From: Thermoanaerobaculia bacterium
GTDB lineage: Bacteria; Acidobacteriota; Thermoanaerobaculia; Multivoradales; J023
Direction of reading: 5' to 3'
DNA length: 32,707 bases
Assembly (NCBI GenBank): GCA_028066595.1
Contig: JALCBJ010000075.1
Location: 1-32,707 of the forward strand
Under the pieces are notes generated by a model, which was given only the letters and a program-made list of their open reading frames with translations, was not told the DNA's origin and did not search any database. Below are positions 17,516 to 25,972 of the stretch, in pieces. The first letter of the stretch is position 1. Each line of letters begins with the position of its first letter. A program made the translations under genes and the position numbers.

Positions 17516-17705
17516 GGAACGTTCCTTCGGATGTCGGGAGTCGGAATCGGTACGTGGAGACCTGGGATCGGGCGGTACGGGCAAAGCTGGGACGCACCTG
17601 CACGAAGCGAGATCGTACTGCTGTTTCGGCGCTCCACACCGCCAAGCCCGCGCCCGTTTTACCCCTTCTTTGCCTTCGTGGCAACCGGCCACGGCGGGCC
17701 GGCGG

Positions 17706-20348
17706 CTACTGCCGGTCGAGGGTCAGGAGGTGCAACGCCAACGCATCGGCCACGGTCGCAGGGTCGTCGAAGACTCGCTCCAGCTCGTCTCGATCGGGGA
17801 AGAAGCGCTCCAGCCGATTTCGATGCACTTCGAACATCGGCGCATCGAGCGCGTCGAGGAGATAGCTCGCATCGGGACGTCCGCCGCGCGGCGGAAACGG
17901 CGCCGGCATGCTCGCCCCCGCATGGGGATGGAGTAGCCAGTCGCGAAGCCACGAAGCCCGCAGCCGGCGGCCCGCTACCCCATAGTCCGGAGCGCGCGTC
18001 ACGGCGTCTTCTCCGTGGCAGCTGTCGCATAACAGAACCTGAAAGACCGCCTCACCGAGTGCCCGCTCCGCAGCCAGGGCCGCACCCACGTCCGGCGACA
18101 GCACCGACATGTCGGTGCGGCGCGCAAAGTACTCGGCGACCGCCGAACGCTCGGAGGGGGTGAGAGCGAAGCGCGGCATGCGCAAACCAGCCCAGGGACG
18201 CAGCGCCGTCGCGCTCGGATCGTCCAGGTGACGGAAGATCCAGTCGATCCTCAGCTTCTCCCCCGCCCGTGCCAGAGACGGCGGAGCGCCGCGGAGGCCG
18301 AAGGCATCCATGGGTTCGTCGTGATCCGTCAGGGCGTGGCATGCGCGACAGCCGTAGCGAGCCACGACGGCACGCCCCGACTCCGCATCGGCGACGGTAG
18401 CCTCGGTCACGAGACCGGTGGCCCGGCGCCAGCCCGCCAACTGCACCGCGAGCGCCTCCGCTTCCTCGGTCGCAAGGCGCCAGCTCGGCAGGTTGCGGCC
18501 CTGCTCGTCGGCGTGGGGCCACGAAGCGACGTCTCCGGATGGCCAGAGCGCCGACGCACCCCGGAACCGCTCCCCGACCTGGGACAGTGAGGAGGCTGCA
18601 GGCAAATCCGGAAGGACCGCTGGACCGACCGGCGGTGCCTTCGGCAGGAGATGGCACGACCCGCAGCGATACCTGCGGATCGCCAGCCGGCCGAGCAGCA
18701 GCGACCGCGCCTCGTCGTCCAGGCGGCCGAGCCAGGCCGCCGCGTCCTCGTGGGTCGTCACCTCCAGCAAGCGCCGCCGCAGGAGCTCGTCTCGGACCTC
18801 CGCCGGAACGCTCGCGTCGGCATTCGACGCGCCGACTGGCTCGGTGCGTCGCAGGGTCGACAGATACGCCGTGAGCGCAGGCACCTCCCCCGGCCGCCAG
18901 TCGTATTCCGGATCGTGGCCTCGAAGCAGGTCACCTATGGCGCCAGGGCGTGCCTCGTCGGCGAGCGCCGCCAGGCTCGGCCCGCGCAATCGCTGACTGC
19001 CGAGCAGCTGCCACCGGCGCACCTCCGCTTCCATGACGTGGCACGCTGCACATCCGAGCTCGTGCCATAGCTGCTGTCCCGCCACTTGCGCTTCGACGAG
19101 CTCGGCCGGCATCTCTGCAGAATCGTCGCCGGCGGCCCCGACGTCTCCCGCCGCCTGCCACAGCCATGCGACGACGGCAGCGATCTCGGCGTCGCGCTCG
19201 GCCGGCCCGACACCGTCCCAGAAGTGCGGCATGAAGCTGGGCTTCCACAGCGAGGACTGGGCGAGGAAGGTCGCCACCCAGCCGCGATGCTTGTGTCGCG
19301 CCAGGTCCTGCAACGACGGCGCTGCCGGCTGCAGATCGGGCCGACCGGTCTCGTGACAGGCGGCGCAGGCCATGAACCGCGCCAGCAGGCGCCCCGCTTC
19401 CTGGACCGGCGCCGACGGCAGCCAGGGCGCGTCGTGACAGCGGACGCACGCCGACTCCACCCGTGGACCCGCCAGGATCGGCCGCGGCGCCTGCGATGCA
19501 GTGGACGGCCTCCAGCCCCACTGCCGCCGCCAACGACTCGCTGTGGCCTCGTCCGGTGGGCGATGTCCGGCGGCGGCGAAATCCGTGGCCAGGCCGTCAC
19601 CCCCGTGGCAGGAGGTGCAGCCGAACTCGGCCGCCGGATGGCGAGAGTCGGCCGTCAGATGGAGGTCGGGTAAGGGGTGGGGCGCGAACAGCCGGGACCA
19701 TCCTTCATCGAGGCTCTGCCCAACGGATGCAGCGGCGGCAGCAAGCTCCGGCTCGGAGGCGATGGGCGACGACATGGAAAGATGGCACGAGACGCAGCGT
19801 TCCGGCCGGCCAGTTCGCATCGGCACCGATTCGCGCAGACCGACTCCGGCACCGAGGAACCGTAGCACCGGAACCCGCCGCAGCCAGCCTCTGACGCCAG
19901 CCAGCGAGTCGACCCGCGCTTCCAGCCGATCGATCGGCGCCCGCGCCGAGCGCAGCGCGAGCTCTGCTCCCTCGACCTCCGCGCGAAGGTCGTCGCGCCT
20001 CTGTCGCTCCGCGTCGATCATCTCGCGCAACCCCTCCTTCTCTCGCCTCGGCGTCGTCCGCCGCAGCTTGCGCTCGAGGGCCAGCAGGCGGCGCTCGGAC
20101 TCGGCGACCTCACCGGTCCGCAGCCGGTCGCGCGCCACGCTGACCTCGCCCTCGAGAAAGCGCAGGTCCTCCGCTGACTCCGAGCGCAGCACAGCCAGCT
20201 CGCGCTGCGACGTCTCCAGCAGGCGATCGAAGTACGTGGCCTGCAGGCGACGCCAGGGCGTCTCCACGCGCCAGGCGACGAGACACAGCAGCCCGACGAG
20301 GAGCAGGCCGCCCGTCCGTGCGCGCGGCGGTTCGAGGTTCAAAGCCAC
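17706..20348 (-). CDS. Membrane-anchored octahaem cytochrome c
   Basis: The frame is open from 20714, but GTG 20348 overlaps the stop of the upstream gene by ten bases and starts just before the membrane anchor (LLLVGLLCLVAW), giving 880 residues. A helical, probably coiled-coil region rich in Arg/Glu covers residues ~40-150. Eight CxxCH haem sites follow: CVSCH 185, CTSCH 244, CVRCH 301, CAACH 328, CAACH 433, CGSCH 562, CRACH 667 and CDSCH 774. Several lie in class I-like cytochrome c domains with downstream methionines. It should sit on the outer face of the cytoplasmic membrane and accept electrons from the cytochrome b-like subunits encoded upstream. I do not recognise the full architecture as a named family. 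Confidence 0.88.
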   Translation of the reverse strand: MALNLEPPRARTGGLLLVGLLCLVAWRVETPWRRLQATYFDRLLETSQRELAVLRSESAEDLRFLEGEVSVARDRLRTGEVAESERRLLALERKLRRTTPRREKEGLREMIDAERQRRDDLRAEVEGAELALRSARAPIDRLEARVDSLAGVRGWLRRVPVLRFLGAGVGLRESVPMRTGRPERCVSCHLSMSSPIASEPELAAAAASVGQSLDEGWSRLFAPHPLPDLHLTADSRHPAAEFGCTSCHGGDGLATDFAAAGHRPPDEATASRWRRQWGWRPSTASQAPRPILAGPRVESACVRCHDAPWLPSAPVQEAGRLLARFMACAACHETGRPDLQPAAPSLQDLARHKHRGWVATFLAQSSLWKPSFMPHFWDGVGPAERDAEIAAVVAWLWQAAGDVGAAGDDSAEMPAELVEAQVAGQQLWHELGCAACHVMEAEVRRWQLLGSQRLRGPSLAALADEARPGAIGDLLRGHDPEYDWRPGEVPALTAYLSTLRRTEPVGASNADASVPAEVRDELLRRRLLEVTTHEDAAAWLGRLDDEARSLLLGRLAIRRYRCGSCHLLPKAPPVGPAVLPDLPAASSLSQVGERFRGASALWPSGDVASWPHADEQGRNLPSWRLATEEAEALAVQLAGWRRATGLVTEATVADAESGRAVVARYGCRACHALTDHDEPMDAFGLRGAPPSLARAGEKLRIDWIFRHLDDPSATALRPWAGLRMPRFALTPSERSAVAEYFARRTDMSVLSPDVGAALAAERALGEAVFQVLLCDSCHGEDAVTRAPDYGVAGRRLRASWLRDWLLHPHAGASMPAPFPPRGGRPDASYLLDALDAPMFEVHRNRLERFFPDRDELERVFDDPATVADALALHLLTLDRQ

Positions 20349-21319
20349 CAGCCACCTGCCAGTCGCAGCCACGGCCCGAATCCGATGGCGCGCATCGCCA
20401 GCCCCACCGGCACCAACATGAAGGCCGTGAGCAGCAGGCAGAGGTAGATGTAGCGGCGGGAGCCCAGCCGACGGAGGTGACGGCCGAACACGCCGCGGGT
20501 GAAGGTCGAGCGTGGAAGGATCCACGGCAGAACCACGGCCACCGCCACCCCCAGACAGACTCCGGGAAGCTCGCGCAGCAGCCAGAGATCGGGCTCGCGG
20601 CGCGCCAAGAGATCGAGCCAGAACCACTCCGCCAGAGCCGGCCCCGGTGCGGCCTCGTTCGGCACCGGACCGAAGAGGGCCACCACCAGCGGCGACAGAC
20701 CGAGGCCCAGCCACGCCCAGAGAAAGAACGGAGCCTCGTCTCGCCGGCCACGAAACGGCCCTTCGGTTTCCGGCTGGCTGGTGTCGAGACGGGGCGTCGC
20801 CGCCAGCGCCAGGATCATCGCCAGGGGGATCAGCAACCAGGCGACCAGCGGGCCCAGATGGCGCGACAGCTCCGCCAGGCCGAGGAGGAACCAGGGCACC
20901 GACCGCGCGTGGGAAAGGGCCGAGTCCGGCGCCACGGCAGAGTCAGGAGGCAAACCCACGGGGGCCGGCACCAGCGCCGCCACCAGAAACACCGACATTC
21001 CGCCGACGATCAACGGGCTCAGCGGCACCAGCCGTGCCAGGGACTCCGGCTCCTCCTGCTCGTGGATCGGACGGGTCCGCTCCTGCTCCCGCCGCATCGT
21101 CCACCAAGCGAGCAAGCCCGCCACCACGACGAAGAGCACCGCCGGCCACAGATCGGGATCGGCCAAACGCGACCGCACTTCGGTGTCCGACCACGACGCG
21201 ACGCCGCCCGCCAGCGTAGCCAGGCCCAGGGCGAGGCCGCCCAGCCGGGTCCACAGCAGCCGCCCGCGCAGCGCCGAGAACAGCACTGCGAGGACCACCA
21301 GATGGGCCGCGGCGCTCAC
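20339..21319 (-). CDS. Cytochrome b C-terminal / subunit IV-like membrane protein
   Basis: The start is GTG 21319, overlapping the upstream stop as GTGA; the longer open frame to 21691 is a shadow of the cytochrome b gene. The 326-residue protein has about eight membrane segments. The stretch from LPPDSAVAPDSAL to SVPWFLLGLAELSRHLGP resembles the PxWYFLGLQEL region of cytochrome b C-terminal domains in Rieske-less or divergent bc complexes, the counterpart of PEWY near the quinol site; here the tyrosine is phenylalanine. A charged loop (residues ~75-95) separates the N-terminal helices from it. It probably pairs with the 177-residue cytochrome b subunit to form one split cytochrome b. The assignment is moderate, since identity is low. 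Confidence 0.65.
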   Translation of the reverse strand: MSAAAHLVVLAVLFSALRGRLLWTRLGGLALGLATLAGGVASWSDTEVRSRLADPDLWPAVLFVVVAGLLAWWTMRREQERTRPIHEQEEPESLARLVPLSPLIVGGMSVFLVAALVPAPVGLPPDSAVAPDSALSHARSVPWFLLGLAELSRHLGPLVAWLLIPLAMILALAATPRLDTSQPETEGPFRGRRDEAPFFLWAWLGLGLSPLVVALFGPVPNEAAPGPALAEWFWLDLLARREPDLWLLRELPGVCLGVAVAVVLPWILPRSTFTRGVFGRHLRRLGSRRYIYLCLLLTAFMLVPVGLAMRAIGFGPWLRLAGGWWL

Positions 21320-21849
21320 GACTCGCCCTTCTCGCCGGTCACGCCGCCGGACGCCCGGTGCCGCCGCCAGACCGCGAACACCGAGACCAGTGCCAGCGGC
21401 AGTACGAGCACATGGAGCGCATAGAGGAAAGGCAGCCCGAGCGCCAACGAATCGACGACGAGAGCCGAACCGTGATCGAAACGCAGCAGCCAACCCGTCA
21501 CCATCGACAGGATGACGAAGAGGGTACCGGCCACCGACACCGCCCAGCCCGACCGACGCCGGTAGGCACCCACCATGAACACCCGGAAGAGATGCAGCCA
21601 CACCGCGATCAAGAGCAACTCGCCACCCCACCGGTGCAGGTCGCGCACCACACTCCAGTCGCCGCCCCGTATCGCAGCCACGCTCCACCACGCATCGTCA
21701 GCGCTCGGGCGGTAGAGAGACGCCAGGAGGAGGCCGCTGACCGCCACCAGCGGCAGCAGTGCCAGCGCCAGGCGGCCCCACGCGCCGCGCCGAAAGAGCG
21801 GCGTCGCAGGCTGGCCGGAAGCGTCGGGAATCGAAGACGGCTGAGGCAT
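21316..21849 (-). CDS. Cytochrome b N-terminal-like subunit, reduced
   Basis: This 177-residue membrane protein carries haem b. ATG 21849, with AGG eight bases upstream, is preferred to GTG 21888. Helix B keeps both axial histidines at the diagnostic 14-residue spacing (H72, H86, in LHRWGGELLL...WLHLFRVF). Helix D has H146 (ALHVLVLP), but the partner expected 14 or 15 residues on is V160/W161; the nearest histidine is H164. The link between helices C and D (GWLLRFDHGS to ALHVLVLP) is about 30 residues shorter than in usual family members and lacks the cd helices of the quinol-oxidation site. It is the first gene of a tightly overlapping set with the subunit IV-like and octahaem genes. No Rieske gene is present. 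Confidence 0.75.
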   Translation of the reverse strand: MPQPSSIPDASGQPATPLFRRGAWGRLALALLPLVAVSGLLLASLYRPSADDAWWSVAAIRGGDWSVVRDLHRWGGELLLIAVWLHLFRVFMVGAYRRRSGWAVSVAGTLFVILSMVTGWLLRFDHGSALVVDSLALGLPFLYALHVLVLPLALVSVFAVWRRHRASGGVTGEKGES

Positions 21850-21910
21850 GGAGACTGCCTCATTCTGCCACCGATCGGGTCCTGGCACAGCCGACGGTTG
21901 GCGCCCGAGC

Positions 21911-21939
21911 TTGCAACCACCGAACCGATGGTCTACAAT
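21911..21939 (+). promoter_or_regulatory. Promoter of tRNA-Arg
   Basis: TTGCAA (21911-21916), 17 bases, TACAAT (21934-21939): ten of twelve consensus positions match. Transcription would start near 21946, about 25 bases before the tRNA. Confidence 0.75.
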
Positions 21940-21970
21940 CCCGCTCCCCGCGGCGGGCCACGCCGCGATC

Positions 21971-22047
21971 GCGCCTGTAGCTCAACTGGATAGAGCGTCT
22001 GACTACGGATCAGGAGGTTGGGGGTTCGAGTCCTCCCGGGCGCACCA
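21971..22047 (+). tRNA. tRNA-Arg, anticodon ACG
   Basis: The 77 bases fold as a standard tRNA. The acceptor arms GCGCCTG and CGGGCGC pair with one G-T; the D arm is GCTC/GAGC. The anticodon loop CTACGGA on a TCTGA/TCAGG stem gives ACG (read as ICG). The T arm is GGGGG-TTCGAGT-CCTCC. CCA is encoded at 22045-22047 after the discriminator A. Confidence 0.97.
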
Positions 22048-22068
22048 CTACATGCCGATCGCCTCACG

Positions 22069-22097
22069 AAACGCTGCTCTCCGAGCGGCGTTTTGCG
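22069..22097 (+). terminator. Intrinsic terminator after tRNA-Arg
   Basis: AACGCTGCTC-TCC-GAGCGGCGTT is a ten-base stem with one T-G pair; an outer A-T pair and TTTT at 22091-22094 complete it, followed by GCGTT. It lies 22 bases after the tRNA. Confidence 0.75.
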
Positions 22098-22149
22098 TTA
22101 TGGATCAGAACCGGCGTTCGTGACCGATAGGCGTCGGACTGGCGAGGGA

Positions 22150-23667
22150 CTACGCCGCTTGCGGTGCGGCGACGCGGCGATGCCAGCTGCCCTGGAGACC
22201 TAGCCAGGTCATGTAGACATATCCCTGCAAGAAGAGCCACAGGAACGGAATCGAAAGCCACATCTGAAAGTGGATGGCGAGAGCGAAGCAGATGAAGAAG
22301 TAGAGGGCGAGAGTGGTCTCGAGCGCGAAAGACAGATTCGCCCGAAGACGGTAGACGGCGGGACTGGCCTTGGACTTCGTCTCTCCGGCCTTGGGCGTGC
22401 GATGGAAAACCCCTCCGTCTTGCCAAAGGCCATTCCATACGGCCTGCGCGTTGTTCACCGACAGACCGATTCCGACAGCCATCAACGCCGGCATGCGTAG
22501 CAGGCAACGCCAGGCGGGAATACCTCCCTCGCGCTTCTGACTGTGGACGAAGAAGACCACCACCGAGACCGTCGCAGCGAGGAACAGTGGAAGGTCGAAC
22601 GCCACGAGCATCCAGGCGTCCTCGCCCCGGCGCAGGTACATCGCGGGAAAGATCAGCGCCGAAAGCAATAGCATCAGTAGATAGCTGGCGTTGGCGGTGA
22701 GGTGGACGAACGCTTCGAGCTTGGCTCGGAACGGCAAGGTGGTGCCGAGGACCGTTCCGAGGAGTTTGCGGGCGGTCTGAATGGAGCCTTTGGCCCAGCG
22801 ATGTTGCTGGCTCTTGTATGCGTTGATGTCGGCAGGTAGCTCCGCGGGCACCACCAGATCCGGCAGGTAGTGGAAGCGCCAGCCAGCGAGTTGGGCGCGG
22901 TAGGAGAGGTCGAGATCCTCGGTCAGAGTGTCGTGATCCCAACCACCGGCGTCGCGGATGGCCTGCCGTCGCCAAATACCGGCGGTACCGTTGAAATTGA
23001 ACAGGCAACCGGTGCGGTGGCGAGCCGTGTGCTCGACGACGAAGTGGCCATCGAGGAGGATGGCCTGGACGGCAGTGAGCAGCGACTGCTCGCGATTCAG
23101 GTGACCCCAACGGGCCTGCGCCATACCCAGCCCGGGATCGGCGGTGAAGTACGGGACACTGTCGACGAGAAAGCTCGGAGGCGGCACGAAGTCGGCATCG
23201 AAGACCGCCAGCAGCTCGCCCTTGGCGGCGGCACAGCCAGCGGCCAGCGCACCGGCTTTATAGCCGTGCCGGTCCTCTCGATGCAGGTGCACGATGTCGA
23301 GACCGCGGCCCTTCATCTCCTCCACCTTGCGAGCGACGATATGACGCGTTTCGTCGACGGAATCATCCAGGACTTGGATCTCCAGTCGGTGGCGGGGATA
23401 CTCTAGGGCGCAGACCGCTTCGATCAGGCGCTCCGCCACGTACCTCTCGTTGAAGAGTGGCAACTGCACCGTGACTGCCGGCCATTCAGCGGGTGCCGGC
23501 GGCACGACCTCCGACTCGTCGTGGCGGCGATACGACCACACCAGGGCCAAGCGGTGCAGCCCATAGAGCGCCAGGATCCCCAGGACCGCGTAGTAGAGGA
23601 CCAGAATCGTTGGCGGTAGTACCTCCAGGGCCCGATGCGCCCAGATCGACTCGGTCAGCGACGTCAT
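22150..23667 (-). CDS. Processive-type family 2 glycosyltransferase (CslA/BcsA-like)
   Basis: This is a membrane-embedded glycosyltransferase of 505 residues. A first helix (about 19-45) precedes the GT-A domain with the canonical D,D,D,QxxRW set: DDSVDET (101-107), FDADF (156-160), TEDLDLSYR (249-257) and QQHRW (287-291). Five or more membrane helices follow (about 312-335, 350-375, 390-415 and 455-490). Proteins of this shape add sugars from UDP- or GDP-donors processively, making glucan or mannan type chains; the layout is closest to CslA-like synthases. No PilZ domain is present. ATG 23667 has GGGGAG eight bases upstream. It is transcribed away from a GT-C glycosyltransferase gene that begins about 70 bases off, so both may act in one glycan or glycolipid pathway. 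The product is unknown. Confidence 0.85.
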   Translation of the reverse strand: MTSLTESIWAHRALEVLPPTILVLYYAVLGILALYGLHRLALVWSYRRHDESEVVPPAPAEWPAVTVQLPLFNERYVAERLIEAVCALEYPRHRLEIQVLDDSVDETRHIVARKVEEMKGRGLDIVHLHREDRHGYKAGALAAGCAAAKGELLAVFDADFVPPPSFLVDSVPYFTADPGLGMAQARWGHLNREQSLLTAVQAILLDGHFVVEHTARHRTGCLFNFNGTAGIWRRQAIRDAGGWDHDTLTEDLDLSYRAQLAGWRFHYLPDLVVPAELPADINAYKSQQHRWAKGSIQTARKLLGTVLGTTLPFRAKLEAFVHLTANASYLLMLLLSALIFPAMYLRRGEDAWMLVAFDLPLFLAATVSVVVFFVHSQKREGGIPAWRCLLRMPALMAVGIGLSVNNAQAVWNGLWQDGGVFHRTPKAGETKSKASPAVYRLRANLSFALETTLALYFFICFALAIHFQMWLSIPFLWLFLQGYVYMTWLGLQGSWHRRVAAPQAA

Positions 23668-23738
23668 CGACTGATCTCCCCGGTAGCTCGGGCACCCGCG
23701 GACTTGCGGAAGCCCTCCGTGCTGCGTGGCCGCTTCTG

Positions 23739-25127
23739 GTGGCTCATGGTCTGCTGCTGGCGGTCTGGGATCTGGGAGCCCGGCCCTTGTGGACGGTGGC
23801 GGTCCTGGCTCTGGCCTTCGCCGCCTGGATCTGGGCCGTCCGACGGATGACGCGAGGGCGAGCCTTCGTCAGGGGAGGTGCAGTGCTCGGGGTGCTTCTG
23901 ATGGCGGGTATGTTGCGGGTCGTTTGGCTGCCACTGCCGCCGACGCTGTCGGACGACATCCTGCGCTATGCATGGGACGGCAAGGTGGTACACGCGGGCC
24001 TGAATCCCTATGCCCTTGCACCGGAGGCCGAAGAGCTCACTCCGTTGAGGGACGAAAGATGGCAGAGGATGCCCCATCGCGAGATCCCGACGGTCTACCC
24101 GCCGCTGGCACTAGCGACCTTCGCCGCCGCGGGCTTGGCGCCGGCTTGGGTCGGGCCTCTTTGGGGAATCAAGATTCTACTCACAATCGCGGATCTCCTA
24201 GGCTGCCTCCTCTTGATCCGTCTGGCGGCGCGGCTCGGTTTGCCTCGGACGCGAGCTCTCCTCTACGCATGGAATCCGCTCGTTTGTCTCGAAGTCGCCG
24301 GCATGGGACACGTCGACGCTTTGATGGCGGCACTGGTCGTGGCGACCGTATATTTCTGTGTCGCGTCGAGGAAACCAGCGCTCGCAAGCCTTTGCGCTGC
24401 AGGGTCCGTTCTCGCGAAAATCGTGCCTTTGGCGGCCCTACCGGTCTGGACCCACGCTCTCCCCCAACGCCGCACCGTCTTCGTCACCGTGGTGTTGGCG
24501 GCCCTCGCTCTCGGCACTTTGCCGGTGGCTCTGGGGGTCGGGGTACCGCCCGGCCTGCTGATCTACGGCGTGCAGTGGGAGTTCAACGGACCGATCTACG
24601 AGCCGCTCCATCGGCTGATCGACGCCACGCCTGCCGCCGATTGGATCAAGTCCGGGCTCGATCGAGCCAAGCTGACCCTCGCCCAGGACTCCGCGGCTCA
24701 CGAGCGCTGGAATCGCCTCTACCACTACGTATACCCGGAGTTTCTGGCAAAGCTGCTACTTCTCGCGGGCTTCGGCATCTTTGTGCTTCGGGAGATGCTG
24801 CGACCACCCGGACGGCCGGAAGATCCGCCGGTGATGCTCGCTGCACGTACCGGGCGGCTCTTTGCCGCCGTGCTCCTCGCCATGGCGACGGTCTATCCCT
24901 GGTATCTCCTGACCGTGCTTCCGTGGGCAGCGCTGCTACGCCACCGTGCTTGGCTGCTGGCGTCGGCGCTTCAGGTTCTGGCCTACCTGCCGCAGCACCT
25001 GGAGGGACTGGCGCTCTTCCCATGGATGTGGCTGGCGATCTGGGGGCCGGTCTTCGTGCTGCTGTGCACGGACCGGTGGTGGCCCATCCGTCCGGTCGCC
25101 AGGGCCGGGGAGCAAGCGGTGTCGTGA
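23739..25127 (+). CDS. GT-C membrane glycosyltransferase (GT87-like)
   Basis: This is a polytopic glycosyltransferase with about ten hydrophobic segments. It uses a lipid-linked sugar in the GT-C family. The first outer loop holds the acidic motif LSDDILRYAWDG (D72, D73 from GTG 23739) followed by HAGLNPYALAP. Further family marks are VYPPLA and WNPLVCLEVAGMGHVDA. The nearest named group I can recall is the GT87-type polyprenol-phosphate-mannose transferases; the acceptor is unknown. The frame is open from 23493, but that end overlaps the divergent gene at 23667 and is proline-rich. GTG 23739 is the only standard in-frame start after 23667, though it has a weak ribosome site and cuts close to the first helix, so the start is uncertain. 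It overlaps truA by GTGA. Confidence 0.75.
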   Translation: MAHGLLLAVWDLGARPLWTVAVLALAFAAWIWAVRRMTRGRAFVRGGAVLGVLLMAGMLRVVWLPLPPTLSDDILRYAWDGKVVHAGLNPYALAPEAEELTPLRDERWQRMPHREIPTVYPPLALATFAAAGLAPAWVGPLWGIKILLTIADLLGCLLLIRLAARLGLPRTRALLYAWNPLVCLEVAGMGHVDALMAALVVATVYFCVASRKPALASLCAAGSVLAKIVPLAALPVWTHALPQRRTVFVTVVLAALALGTLPVALGVGVPPGLLIYGVQWEFNGPIYEPLHRLIDATPAADWIKSGLDRAKLTLAQDSAAHERWNRLYHYVYPEFLAKLLLLAGFGIFVLREMLRPPGRPEDPPVMLAARTGRLFAAVLLAMATVYPWYLLTVLPWAALLRHRAWLLASALQVLAYLPQHLEGLALFPWMWLAIWGPVFVLLCTDRWWPIRPVARAGEQAVS

Positions 25128-25963
25128 CCCGCTCCGCGACATCCGTGCGTCTGACGATCGCCTACGACGGAGCTCCATTCGCCGGATGGCAGCGACAGCA
25201 AGGCGTATCGACGGTACAGGAAACCCTGGAGGATGCACTGGCCGAGTTGACCCGGACGGACCTCGTCGCCCACGGCGCCGGACGTACTGATGCTGGTGTC
25301 CACGCGCTCGGCCAGGTGGCCCACCTGGCACGGCGTGGCGAGCCCGGCGCTCCGCTGCCGGATCTGCCCATTCGAGCCCTCGTCACCGGCTCGAACCACT
25401 TCTTGCCAGCGTCGATCCGGGTTCTCGACGCGCAGCGACTCGCACCGGGAAAACGGCCATTTCATGCGCAGAGATCGGCAACCGGAAAACGCTACGCATA
25501 CCGCATCTTTCGGGGTCGCGTGGCTCCCCCGTTCGAGGCGGAACGAGCCTTCCACGTACATCGGCCTCTCGACGTCAGCGCCATGGCTTCGGCGCTTCGA
25601 AGCTTGCCCGGCCGCCACGATTTCTCCGCCTTCGCCCTGGCGGGTGGATCTCATTCCCAAGGCGTCCGGCGCCTCTACTCCTGCCGTATCGACGCTTCAC
25701 CCGAGGGCCACCTGCGCGTCGAGTTCTGGGGCGAGGGTTTCCTGCGTGGAATGGTCCGCTCCCTGGTGGGAACCCTGGTGGAGATCGGCCAGGGCGACCG
25801 GCCGGTAGACGACATGGCGAGATTGTTGGGTCCTGGGCGGAAGCGCCGGGAGGCGGGAATCACGGCACCGGCCCAGGGTCTGTGCCTCGAAAAGGTGGCG
25901 TATCCCGACGACTGGCCCGTGCTGGAACAGTTCGGAAGATCACGTTCTCCCGTGGTACCTTAG
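25124..25963 (+). CDS. truA: tRNA pseudouridine synthase A
   Basis: TruA converts uridines 38-40 of the tRNA anticodon arm to pseudouridine. The 279-residue protein is family length. The catalytic aspartate is D56 in GAGRTDAGVHA. Other family marks are LTIAYDGAPFAGWQRQ near the N-terminus, RSATGKRYAYRIF, HDFSAF, and FLRGMVRSLVGTLVEIG near the C-terminus. The start is GTG 25124, inside the stop of the preceding gene (GTGA overlap); the long open frame upstream is a shadow of the glycosyltransferase. The nine-base gap to cdsA suggests one transcript. Confidence 0.95.
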   Translation: MTRSATSVRLTIAYDGAPFAGWQRQQGVSTVQETLEDALAELTRTDLVAHGAGRTDAGVHALGQVAHLARRGEPGAPLPDLPIRALVTGSNHFLPASIRVLDAQRLAPGKRPFHAQRSATGKRYAYRIFRGRVAPPFEAERAFHVHRPLDVSAMASALRSLPGRHDFSAFALAGGSHSQGVRRLYSCRIDASPEGHLRVEFWGEGFLRGMVRSLVGTLVEIGQGDRPVDDMARLLGPGRKRREAGITAPAQGLCLEKVAYPDDWPVLEQFGRSRSPVVP

Positions 25964-25972
25964 CGCCCGATC

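Noticed and set aside
20318..21515. Several plus-strand ORFs of over 200 residues
   Set aside because: They are arginine/proline-rich and antisense to the cytochrome b-like membrane genes; no motif or ribosome site.
23726..25123. Upstream part of the 745-residue frame ending in TruA
   Set aside because: Only the last 279 residues are TruA; the rest is a shadow of the GT-C glycosyltransferase gene.
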